Shown in pieces: positions 48,702-57,158 of a stretch of DNA of 64,000 nt; the first letter of the stretch is position 1; every line of letters starts with the position of its first letter. Source of the stretch: an uncultured Clostridia bacterium (lineage in GTDB: Bacteria > Bacillota > Clostridia > Oscillospirales > Oscillospiraceae). Below the pieces are notes generated by a model. That model searched no databases. It was not told the DNA's origin and worked only from the letters and a program-made list of their open reading frames with translations. The translations under genes were made by a program, and so were the position numbers. Location: contig CALADI010000022.1 in the NCBI GenBank assembly GCA_937890525.1, positions 1-64,000 of the forward strand. The letters run 5' to 3'.

Positions 48702-50171
48702 TCAGCCCCAGGGATTCTCAGTGGGATATGGTATGGTTTTCGGCTGGTTGTAGGCGATATCGGAGACCCCGAAGTATTTCAGCACCTCGAATAATGCCTT
48801 GCCGCAGTGGGCGAAGGCCACCGCACCATGGTGGGGATATCGCTTCTGGATCAGCACATGGCGGTAAAACCTTCCCATTTCGGGGATGGCGAATACACCG
48901 ATGCCACCAAAGCTGCGGGTGGCCACGGGCAGCACCTCGCCCTCGGCAACGTAAGAGCGGAGGTTGCCCTCGCTGTCGCACTGAAGCCGGTAGAAGGTGA
49001 CGTTGGAGGCCGCAATATCGCCCTCCAGAGTTCCCCTGGTGAAGTCAGGCTCGCTGCCTGTGGGCTCCAGCAACCGGTGCTGGATCAGCTGGTATTTCAC
49101 GCCGCAGCCGCCGCACATCTTGCAGCTGGGGGTATTGCCGCAGTGGAAGCCCATGAAGGTGTCCTTGATGTCGTAGTCGAACTTGCCCGCAATGTCCTCG
49201 TCATAGAGGTACTTGGGCACGGAGTTGTTGATATCCAGAAGTGTCACCGCATCGCCGGTGATGCAGGCGCCGATGTACTCGGAAAGCGCGCCGTAGATAT
49301 CCACTTCGCAGGCCACGGGAATACCCCGGGAGGCCAGACGGGAGTTGACGTAGCAGGGTTCAAAGCCGAACTGCTCCGGGAAAGCGGGCCAGCACTTGTC
49401 GGCAAAGGCCACATACTGCCGGGCGCCCTTGTGCGCTTCCGCCCAATCCAGCAGGGTCAGTTCAAACTGGGCCATGCGCTCCAGCAGGTCAGGATAGATC
49501 TTGCCGTCCATCTCCCGCTGCATATCGGCAACAACCTCGGGAATCCGTGCGTCGCCTGCGTGAGCCTTGTAGGAAACCAACAGATCCAGCTCGGAGTTTT
49601 CTTCAATCTCCACGCCCAGCTCGTACAAACCCTTGATGGGGGCATTGCAGGCGAAGAAGTCCTGGGGACGAGGGCCAAAGGTGATGATCTTCAGATTTTT
49701 CACACCGATGATGGCCCGGGCGATAGGAATGAATTCCCGGATCATCTCCGCGCATTCTTCGGCGGTGCCCACGGGGTACTCGGGGATGTAGGCTCTCAGG
49801 TGCCGCATACCCAGATTGTAGGAGCAGTTCAGCATACCGCAGTAGGCGTCGCCGCGGCCGTTGATCAGGTCGCCATCACCCTCGGCAGCAGCAATGCACA
49901 TGGCGGGACCGTGGAATTTCTTGACCAGCAGCGTCTCAGGGGTTTCGGGGCCGAAGTTGCCCAGGAACACCACCAGGGCGTTGACGCCGTTGGCTTTCAC
50001 GTCCGCCAAGGCAGCCAGGGCGTCCTTCTCATTCTCCACGGTGATGGGGCACTCGTAGATTCCCTCGCCGTAGGCGGCCACAATGTTCTTGCGACGCTGG
50101 GTGGACAAGGCGATGGGGAAGCAGTCCCGGGATACAGCTATGATGCCAAGCTTTACTTCAGGAATGTTCAT
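48702..50171 (-). CDS. L-fucose/L-arabinose isomerase-family protein
   Basis: The 489-residue product begins MNIPEVKLGIIAVSRDCFPI and has LVVFLGNFGPETPETLLVKK, CEVDIYGALSEYIGACITGD and HCGNTPSCKMCGGCGVKY, with a C-terminal YPHHGAVAFAHCGKALFEVL. It matches the fucose/arabinose isomerase fold in which glutamate, aspartate and histidine bind a metal. With the kinase and AraD next to it, L-arabinose to L-ribulose is the likely reaction. L-fucose is not excluded. Confidence 0.8.
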   Translation of the reverse strand: MNIPEVKLGIIAVSRDCFPIALSTQRRKNIVAAYGEGIYECPITVENEKDALAALADVKANGVNALVVFLGNFGPETPETLLVKKFHGPAMCIAAAEGDGDLINGRGDAYCGMLNCSYNLGMRHLRAYIPEYPVGTAEECAEMIREFIPIARAIIGVKNLKIITFGPRPQDFFACNAPIKGLYELGVEIEENSELDLLVSYKAHAGDARIPEVVADMQREMDGKIYPDLLERMAQFELTLLDWAEAHKGARQYVAFADKCWPAFPEQFGFEPCYVNSRLASRGIPVACEVDIYGALSEYIGACITGDAVTLLDINNSVPKYLYDEDIAGKFDYDIKDTFMGFHCGNTPSCKMCGGCGVKYQLIQHRLLEPTGSEPDFTRGTLEGDIAASNVTFYRLQCDSEGNLRSYVAEGEVLPVATRSFGGIGVFAIPEMGRFYRHVLIQKRYPHHGAVAFAHCGKALFEVLKYFGVSDIAYNQPKTIPYPTENPWG

Positions 50172-50185
50172 TTCAGTAATCTCCT

Positions 50186-50833
50186 TTAAATCAGATTTGC
50201 AATGTCAATATTTTCACCGACCAGGCCGATGTATGCTCCCTGCTGTGCCTCACTGGAATCGGGATGGGCCAACAGCCACTTGTTGCGCGCCCAGAGCCGT
50301 TTGTCCTCGGAGGATTTATTGGAAATAGCGGGCTTGTCCGTATTGGTTCTCTGGGGCAGCGCCACCAGCACCCGGAATCCCTTACTTGCATCGCAATGGC
50401 AGGGGGCGTAGTGCAGGGTGGTGGCATAGATCTCCACCAGAGTCCCCGCAGGGACCTTGAACGCCTTGACCTTAGCAGTATTCAAAACACCGCTTTCAAT
50501 CTCGTCCTGCTTTGCAAGGAGGAGGATAAAGTCCTCAGTACCGAGATTAAACTCGCTGTCCCGGTGGTACTCCAGGCAGTTCAGCCTGGTGTTGTGACCG
50601 TTGCACCAGCCCAGCTGGACGGGCATTCCGCCGTAGCAATGCTCGCTGATTTCCACCATGGCGGGCAGCTCCTGCAGCGGCTCATACTCGGGGACATAAT
50701 CCACCCCGGCTCCCTGGGGCGCGTCCTTCAAAACGTCCAAGATTTCCTGAACGGTTTCCTCCATGCCGTCCACCACCTGGCCGTAGGGCTTGAATTCCGG
50801 GTCAAACACAGAATAGATTTTCATGGGTTTCAC
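50186..50833 (-). CDS. DUF4867 cupin-like protein (possible sugar isomerase)
   Basis: The 215-residue product starts MKPMKIYSVFDPEFKPYGQV and has EISEHCYGGMPVQLGWCNGH, LEYHRDSEFNLGTEDFILLL and EIYATTLHYAPCHCD, a pattern of H and E residues spaced as in metal-binding cupins. It fits DUF4867, a family found in pentose operons of Clostridia. The function is not established, and a ketose/aldose or anomer conversion role is only a guess from context. Confidence 0.65.
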   Translation of the reverse strand: MKPMKIYSVFDPEFKPYGQVVDGMEETVQEILDVLKDAPQGAGVDYVPEYEPLQELPAMVEISEHCYGGMPVQLGWCNGHNTRLNCLEYHRDSEFNLGTEDFILLLAKQDEIESGVLNTAKVKAFKVPAGTLVEIYATTLHYAPCHCDASKGFRVLVALPQRTNTDKPAISNKSSEDKRLWARNKWLLAHPDSSEAQQGAYIGLVGENIDIANLI

Positions 50834-51786
50834 TCCTTTGCAAATTCCGCGAACAATTCCTTGCAGGCGGGATAAATTTTCTTAAACTGCTGATAACACA
50901 TCTCGTACTTGGCTGCCAGTTCCGGCTCGGGGCGCACGGTGGAAGCCACATGGACAGTGCTTGCGCAGGCGGCTTTTACACTTTCGTATTCCCCGCAGGC
51001 CACCATGTCCAGCATCGCACCGCCCATGCCGGGACCCTGCTCGGATTCCAGGCACTGCAACTCGATGTTCAAGACGTTCGCCATGATCTTTTTCCACAGC
51101 GGGCTCTTGGCACCGCCGCCGCAGATTTTGGAGGTGTTGATTTCGATGCCCAGGCTCCGGGCTGCCTCCACGCTGTCCCGGATGGCGAAGGCCACACCCT
51201 CCAAAACTGCCTGGGTCAGATCATCCCGGGATGTATCCATAGTCATGCCGATGAAGGTTCCTCTCGCATTGGTAGTCGCAGCTGTGGACGCCGGTCAGAA
51301 TGTAGTTTGCATAATCATTCGGCAGCATGATTTTGGCGATCTTTGCAAAGTTTTCGGTTCCCTCTCCCGCAGCCAGAGAATCTTGGGTGCGGTGAACCCG
51401 GCGAAGGCGATGTTGGCAGTCAGTTCAGACAGCTTCTCCTTGCCGATTTCGTTATTTAAGTAATCCACCTGTTTGACGGTGCGGCCGTCGTTCCAGAGGA
51501 TGGCGGGGCGGATGACATTGTCCTGTTCGTCCAGCACCACCAAACCATGCATCTGGCCGCCGCGGCCGATGCCCCCCACCTGGGCGGCGTCGAAACCGCT
51601 GAGCAGTTCCGGAATTCCTTCCAAAATTGCCTTTCGCCAGTCCTCGGGATTCTGCTGGCTCCACCCCGGCTGGGGGAATTCCAAGGGGTATTCCTTTGTG
51701 ACCGTATTTTCGATTTTTCCAGCGGCATCCATCAGCAAAAGCTTTACCGCCAAAGTTCCCAGGTCAATACCGATATCGTGTTTCAT
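50830..51786 (-). pseudogene. Xylulokinase-like FGGY kinase, internally deleted and frameshifted
   Basis: The N-terminal part (51295-51786) begins MKHDIGIDLGTLAVKLLLMD with QPGWSQQNPEDWRKAILEGI and GIGRGGQMHGLVVLDEQDNV. At GAGCCGAAAACT (about 51360) one base is missing, and the other frame goes on with FAKIAKIMLPNDYANYILTG. It then jumps to NARGTFIGMTMDTSRDDLTQ, normally about 190 codons further on. The C-terminal part has KICGGGAKSPLWKKIMANVL and GPGMGGAMLDMVACGEYESV. Two lesions make this a clear pseudogene. Its intact form would phosphorylate D-xylulose. Confidence 0.9.
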
Positions 51787-52097
51787 ATCAGCCCCATCCC
51801 TTCTCTAATACCCAAACGCAAAACTGATTTGTCTGCTTGGTTGCTGGCTACAGAATAACCCATAGAAGCCAGACTTACCGTTCTTTTTCTTTGTACAATG
51901 TTTTCAACTGACCAGAACAAGAGAAGAATTGCGCAGAGGGCGTACGAAAATGTTTCAACCCAAATATAGCTGATGGTGATTGCCGACTGTGTTACCGCAC
52001 TCTGCACAGTTTCTCCAACAATTGCGCTTTGATCATAACCAGAGGCCTTCAGGATAGCGCGAATAATCGCATTGCAGATTGGTGTTGCCGCCACCAT
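51783..52097 (-). pseudogene. GPH-type sugar transporter, C-terminal remnant
   Basis: The 104-codon frame has GYDQSAIVGETVQSAVTQSA, ITISYIWVETFSYALCAILL and LFWSVENIVQRKR, the last part of a glycoside-pentoside-hexuronide transporter. The tail after that is not typical, and the first ten membrane segments are missing. A complete transporter of the same family at 59773-61239 may have taken over. The remnant ends with ATGA overlap to the broken kinase. Confidence 0.65.
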
Positions 52098-52110
52098 GAG
52101 AGAGCTATTC

Positions 52111-52809
52111 CTACATAAAAATCACATCGTATAGTTTGTTTGCAAATACCTTGTGCATTTCGGCATTCGGATGGTTCAAACCGTTTGCTAGCAAAGCAGT
52201 TGTATCTACTCCCAGTGATTCGAGGTGCTGCCATTCGGCATATGCATCTGCAATCGGAATATCCAGTTGGTTGGCAATCTTTCTGATTCTGGCAACATAG
52301 GCATCCATGTGCCCAGCCATTTGCAAGGATTCAAAATATCTGTGAACATACCACCAAAATCCCCAGAAACCTTTTACACGACGCTTGCACAGCATTCCGG
52401 GTGTCATGAGTACTGTTTCAATATTGCTTTCACGCAACCGAATCAGAATTTGCTCCATGTTCTTTTCGTATTCTTGTAACGCCGAGTCTCCCTTGTGGGC
52501 GTTGGTTACATCGTTAGTACCAAACATAACACAGCAAAAGTCCGGTTGCCTTTCCAGAACATCTTGCTGTATTCTGGCAAGACCGTCTTTGGAAAAATTA
52601 CCGCCCACTCCGGCATTGACAATTGAAACCTCCTGCCCTATCTCTTCCCTAATTCGGTTTCTTAGTATGTTCCAGAACACCCATTCTTCGTGGCGAACAG
52701 ATTTCTTATGCCCATTAGCAAATTCAAACTGGCCATCCGTTACACTGTCACCAAAAAAGCAAAGTACAGGACACTCGCCATTTTTGATTTTTTGTGCAAT
52801 TTTAAGCAT
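52111..52809 (-). CDS. SGNH/GDSL hydrolase
   Basis: The 232-residue product from the ATG at 52809 (MLKIAQKIKNGECPVLCFFG) has the block I GDSVTDG with the nucleophile serine, block II GVGGNF, block III MFGTNDVTNA and a block V NGLNHPN with histidine. There is no signal peptide, so it would act in the cytoplasm on esters imported with sugars, such as acetylated xylo- or arabino-oligosaccharides. AAGGAGGG precedes the ATG. It overlaps the GH2 gene by 8 bases. Confidence 0.85.
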   Translation of the reverse strand: MLKIAQKIKNGECPVLCFFGDSVTDGQFEFANGHKKSVRHEEWVFWNILRNRIREEIGQEVSIVNAGVGGNFSKDGLARIQQDVLERQPDFCCVMFGTNDVTNAHKGDSALQEYEKNMEQILIRLRESNIETVLMTPGMLCKRRVKGFWGFWWYVHRYFESLQMAGHMDAYVARIRKIANQLDIPIADAYAEWQHLESLGVDTTALLANGLNHPNAEMHKVFANKLYDVIFM

Positions 52810-55258
52810 ATTCACCCTCCTTGGGGAATATGTGGAGATCTTTCCCAAGACCAGATAGCTCCCGCACTTCTAGTTCAATAAATTGATCTTCCAGATTAGG
52901 TGCGCTTGCCTTGATATGGATTTTGCCGCATTCATTGCCCGCTCGAATTACGGCAAGGGCCTTGCCGTAATAAGTGGTATGGGTATCAGCAAAGAAGCAC
53001 TCTCCCATATTCGGCTTCGCAGAACCCAGCGCCAACAGACTGCCTGCTCCGGAAACAGTTACTGTGATAGGAACATCTTCTGTGGACTTGGTAACACCAT
53101 CTGTTCCCACCAGATCAATATTCACATAGCACAGATCTTGACCATTAGGACGCAGAGACAGCTTTTCAGGGATGATTTGCAGCCTTGTTTCTTTCCCTGC
53201 AGTTGTCATTGACGTGCGAGAGATCTCTTTTCCGTTACTGTCATAGCTAATGGCTGTGATGGTGCCTGGCACATAAACCACCTTAGGATATACAGCCTTA
53301 TATTCCTTCGTCTTCTTCTTTCCGTAAGACTTGCCATTCACAAGCAGTTCTGCCATTGCACCACTTGCATAAACGGTTACTTTTGTCTTTTTGCCCTCAT
53401 ACCCATTCCAAGACCAGCTTGCCACAGCATCCGTATTTCTCCACATGGATACAGAGCCGAGTTCTCCTGCGTGGGTCAGAGGTTCAACGCCAATTCCAGG
53501 AGTATCCGTAAGTCCCCAAACGAGCCTGTTCCACTGCGTTTCCGGTCGGAGCTTTCCACAGATATCAATCACACCGCAACCACCAGAAATGATGGGCGAA
53601 TCCTCGCCGGGCTTTTTGAAGCTTTTGTAACGAACTGTACCCAGACCAGCTTCACCAAGATAATCCCATCCTGTCCACATATAGTCTCCAATGACATAGG
53701 GGTACTTCGTTACTAATTTCCAGTTCTTGTAGAGATTTTTGGGAAGTGTTTCAGAACCTACGATCACACGATCGGGGTGGAGTTTCCCGTCCTTCTCATA
53801 GCGGGAGGCAGCATAGTTGTAGCCTCCGATGTCCAGATAAGAGATGGCTACCTCTGTTGCCTTATCAGCGGCAGGCTTCGCGGCAGCACCCTCAATGATA
53901 CCGCCCATCTTGTTCATCAGAAGATTGAAGAAAGCGGAGGTGGGCAAGTTGTCCATGGTCTGGCTGCCGTTCTTGTTTTCTTTTCCATCCTTTTTGCCGC
54001 CGTAGATTCCGCCACCCTTTGCTGCCATGCTGCAGAGCATCATATTGATACCCAACGTGACAGCCTTGTCCGGGTCCAGCGCTCTGACCAATTCGGCCAT
54101 CTTTCTGCAAATCTCTTGACCTTCAGGTATGGCAAGTTCGGAAATTTCGTTACCGATAGAGTTCATGATCACACTGGGATGATTGTAATTTTTCTTAACC
54201 ATGGCAGTCAGATCCTGTTCCCACCACTGGCGGAACTCCTGATCTGCATAATCATACGGGTTTTTGTGTACCAGCCAGTTATCGCAAAATTCGTCCATCA
54301 CATACATACCCAGCTTGTCACAGGCGGTTAACAGCGCTTTCGATGCGGGGTTGTGAGCGCTGCGAATAGAGTTGAAACCTGCTTCTTTCAGCAGGCGAAC
54401 CCGGCGCTCCTCAGCATCTTCGAAGGAACAGGCACCCAAGATGCCGTTATCATGATGAATGCAGGCACCCCTTAGAAGTGTTTTCTTGCCATTTACATAG
54501 AATCCCTTTACATTCCATTTCAGCGTTCGGAAACCAAACGGGTCTTCTGCCTGATCCACTTCCTTTCCATCCTTCAAAAGATATGCGGTACAGACGTAGA
54601 GTTCGGGATGCTCCGCATCCCAGAGTCGGGGCTGTGGAACACAAAGATGAATGGTGGCCTGCTGGTTTACCACATTCTCAATTGCCTCTGCAACAACTTC
54701 GTCATGATCAGTAACAACGACTTTGACCTGATCACCCCCGCTGACTGCCGCCTTGACTGCAACGGATTCATTATCAGCAGTGGAGATCAGCAGCCCATCC
54801 GGTAGGAAATGGAAAGCGTTACCTGTATATAAGTTTACATTTCGGTAAATACCGCTTCCGGAATACCAGCGGGAGTTAGGAACCGCGGAATTATCTGCAA
54901 TTACTTTGATCTGGTTATCTCCGCCGAAGTGCAGGTGCTCGTCCATGGAGACATAGAAATTGGTGTAACCGTAGGGACGCTGGGCCGCTAAAACGCCATT
55001 GATATAGACCGATGCATTCTTATACACTGCCTCAAATTCGAGGATATGCACATTTTTGTCCTCATTTTCCGGCATAAAGAATGTTTTAGAGTATTCATAA
55101 GCACCGCCGGGGAAATATCCGCAGGCTCCGGCAGTGGGTGTATTCCGGTCCCGTTTTTCATACAACATAGCGTCATGAGGAAGATTTATAGATTGAGGAG
55201 CCTCGTCAGAATCGATGCGTTTGAACTGCCAGTTCAAATTGAAATTTGTCTTTTTCAT
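52802..55258 (-). CDS. Glycoside hydrolase family 2 enzyme
   Basis: The 818-residue product has the GH2 layout: jelly-roll sugar-binding domain (start WQFKRIDSDEAPQSINLPHD), Ig-like domain, then the barrel with RGACIHHDNGILGACSFEDA, SIGNEISELAIPEGQE (acid/base E) and VIVGSETLPKNLYKNW (nucleophile E region). C-terminal beta domains follow. The family includes beta-galactosidase and beta-glucuronidase. There is no signal peptide, so a cytoplasmic step on imported oligosaccharides is inferred. The precise sugar is unclear. Confidence 0.9.
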   Translation of the reverse strand: MKKTNFNLNWQFKRIDSDEAPQSINLPHDAMLYEKRDRNTPTAGACGYFPGGAYEYSKTFFMPENEDKNVHILEFEAVYKNASVYINGVLAAQRPYGYTNFYVSMDEHLHFGGDNQIKVIADNSAVPNSRWYSGSGIYRNVNLYTGNAFHFLPDGLLISTADNESVAVKAAVSGGDQVKVVVTDHDEVVAEAIENVVNQQATIHLCVPQPRLWDAEHPELYVCTAYLLKDGKEVDQAEDPFGFRTLKWNVKGFYVNGKKTLLRGACIHHDNGILGACSFEDAEERRVRLLKEAGFNSIRSAHNPASKALLTACDKLGMYVMDEFCDNWLVHKNPYDYADQEFRQWWEQDLTAMVKKNYNHPSVIMNSIGNEISELAIPEGQEICRKMAELVRALDPDKAVTLGINMMLCSMAAKGGGIYGGKKDGKENKNGSQTMDNLPTSAFFNLLMNKMGGIIEGAAAKPAADKATEVAISYLDIGGYNYAASRYEKDGKLHPDRVIVGSETLPKNLYKNWKLVTKYPYVIGDYMWTGWDYLGEAGLGTVRYKSFKKPGEDSPIISGGCGVIDICGKLRPETQWNRLVWGLTDTPGIGVEPLTHAGELGSVSMWRNTDAVASWSWNGYEGKKTKVTVYASGAMAELLVNGKSYGKKKTKEYKAVYPKVVYVPGTITAISYDSNGKEISRTSMTTAGKETRLQIIPEKLSLRPNGQDLCYVNIDLVGTDGVTKSTEDVPITVTVSGAGSLLALGSAKPNMGECFFADTHTTYYGKALAVIRAGNECGKIHIKASAPNLEDQFIELEVRELSGLGKDLHIFPKEGEYA

Positions 55259-55271
55259 TTGTTAACCTCTT

Positions 55272-56012
55272 TCAAATACGTAAAAAAGCTTCACTGTTTG
55301 TGCAGTATATAATATCCTCGTGTCCCGCAACTGCTGCAAACAGCCTTTCAAGGCCATCCCAACTTGCGGCACCCTTTCCGTAATCCATTTCATAGGAGTG
55401 CCCCCACAGATAGAGCAGCAAATCCCGGTCGTCAGCCTCTGCCTCAACAAACTTTTTGACCAATTTCATTGTGTTCCCCATAATCACAGAAGAAGATGGG
55501 CGAAAATTCAGAGGGTTCTCGGGATACTCAAAGTTTCCGGAGGGCAAAACAGCTCTGGCATAAAGATAACCCTGCGCCTTCAAGTGGCGTTCCACGGCGG
55601 GAGATGTGGAGCCGCATGCATAAGCGTGACCAAGAATTTGTTTTCCGGTGAGCCGTTCAAGTTTTTCCTTGTCCTGATTCACGGCTCTTTGCATCATTGA
55701 GTCATCGATCTTTCCGAGAGCCTCGTGCCGGTACCCGTGAGTAGCGACTTCCATCTGTGCGTACACATCCCGAATCTCATCCTCTGGAATACGGTTGTGG
55801 GGTACATAGGAGAATGGCCAATGATGCCGGATGCCAGCCTCACAATCCTGAAACGAAAAGGTACCGATACCTTTTACTTCTCCCTGCAGACCGAACATAC
55901 CGGAGTTCAGGTTAAAAGTTCCCCGCAGGCCATACTTTTTCATGAGCTCCAGTACTTTTTTGTCCTGCTCAAGGCCGTCATCAAAGCTTAATGTAAAGTA
56001 TTTCTTTCCCAT
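55272..56012 (-). CDS. Polysaccharide deacetylase-like protein (NodB fold)
   Basis: The 246-residue product begins MGKKYFTLSFDDGLEQDKKV with the motif FDDG, then VATHGYRHEALGKI (HxxxH metal ligands) and a C-terminal LLLYLWGHSYEMDYG. This fits carbohydrate esterase family 4. There is no signal peptide. It overlaps the next upstream gene by 25 bases, so it is tightly coupled to the SGNH gene. Confidence 0.85.
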   Translation of the reverse strand: MGKKYFTLSFDDGLEQDKKVLELMKKYGLRGTFNLNSGMFGLQGEVKGIGTFSFQDCEAGIRHHWPFSYVPHNRIPEDEIRDVYAQMEVATHGYRHEALGKIDDSMMQRAVNQDKEKLERLTGKQILGHAYACGSTSPAVERHLKAQGYLYARAVLPSGNFEYPENPLNFRPSSSVIMGNTMKLVKKFVEAEADDRDLLLYLWGHSYEMDYGKGAASWDGLERLFAAVAGHEDIIYCTNSEAFLRI

Positions 56013-57139
56013 TTCGGTTCCTCGCCAGTCAGGGCTGTAAGATCATAGCCCTGCGCCATTCGTTCTCCACCTGCCGCATTGGGGTGCAAATTGTCGCCTT
56101 GATGAAGTGCTTTCTTTATGCAGGCCGGGTTCTCTTCATCCCGGAGCAGTGCGTCAGCGTCAAATACATAATCAAACAGATCGTTGGAGCGAATCCATTC
56201 GTTAATCTGAATGCGCAGTGCTTCCATTTCGGCGGTGTATCCTTTGTCCGTGTAACCTGTTCGGGGCGTCAAGGTCTGGGCAATGACGCGAACACCTCGG
56301 TTGCGGAGCTGCGTAACAATGTTTGTTGTGGCATCTTTGTACGTTTCAAAGGAAATAATCGACGCTGTTTTCTTTGTGTAATAAGCAACATCGTTTACAC
56401 CCAATGCAATAATAACAGCATGAAGATTGTCAAAACTGAGCACATCCCGCTCAAAACGAGCTATTCCCTTTTCCCCATAGGAACTGCCCATGAAGCCAGG
56501 CACAGTGTAGGTCAGACAATTGCCACCTATTCCGGCATTTAGAAGTGTGTACTTCCCCTCAAAGGCACCCAGAAGCCGCTTATTAAGGGGCTTTACCCAG
56601 CGGTTCATGGCGGTAATGCTGTCACCAAAGGCAACGATCACTTTAGAGGATTCTTCTGACTGCACCTCTACCCGGTCCAGGGAGACCACGGCATCATAGA
56701 GATTGTATTGTACCTTATAAGGCTCTTTCTTGATCTGAGGTAATGCTTCATCCATAGTGTGATCACCGGGATAGGCTACAGCTTCCTCTATTGTCATATT
56801 GCTGTCCTGAGCCTTGGAAACATAGTAAAGCCGGATCTCCAGCTCTGCACCGGCAGAAACCGGGATCGCTGTCGGATCGGAATAGGTGTATCCGCCTGTC
56901 GGAATAGAAAAAGACGTATTCCCTCCGACGGTTATATCGTATTTCTTCCCATTCAGCCAAACTGCCAAAGCGCCAATTTTATATGGTTTCTTTCCGTAGA
57001 TGTTTGAAAAACGCATTCTGACCGTCTCTCCCGATATATGAGAGATTACTGTAAAAACAATGGTTTTCTTCTTTCCCTGCAACATACCCATTGCAAAAGA
57101 AGGCGCCGCAGACTGACTCCAGATTGCTGTCCAATTCAT
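55988..57139 (-). CDS. SGNH/GDSL hydrolase with N-terminal beta domain
   Basis: The 383-residue product from the ATG at 57139 (MNWTAIWSQSAAPSFAMGML) has an N-terminal beta domain of about 150 residues and then the SGNH core with VIVAFGDSITAMNRWVKPLN (block I), NAGIGGNC (block II), IIALGVNDVAYYT (block III) and HQGDNLHPNAAGG (block V D and H). This resembles family CE2/CE3-like esterases acting on acetylated plant sugars. GGAGG precedes the ATG. It lies after the GH43 gene. Confidence 0.85.
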   Translation of the reverse strand: MNWTAIWSQSAAPSFAMGMLQGKKKTIVFTVISHISGETVRMRFSNIYGKKPYKIGALAVWLNGKKYDITVGGNTSFSIPTGGYTYSDPTAIPVSAGAELEIRLYYVSKAQDSNMTIEEAVAYPGDHTMDEALPQIKKEPYKVQYNLYDAVVSLDRVEVQSEESSKVIVAFGDSITAMNRWVKPLNKRLLGAFEGKYTLLNAGIGGNCLTYTVPGFMGSSYGEKGIARFERDVLSFDNLHAVIIALGVNDVAYYTKKTASIISFETYKDATTNIVTQLRNRGVRVIAQTLTPRTGYTDKGYTAEMEALRIQINEWIRSNDLFDYVFDADALLRDEENPACIKKALHQGDNLHPNAAGGERMAQGYDLTALTGEEPKWERNTLH

Positions 57140-57158
57140 ATTTTTCCTCCTTGTATTG

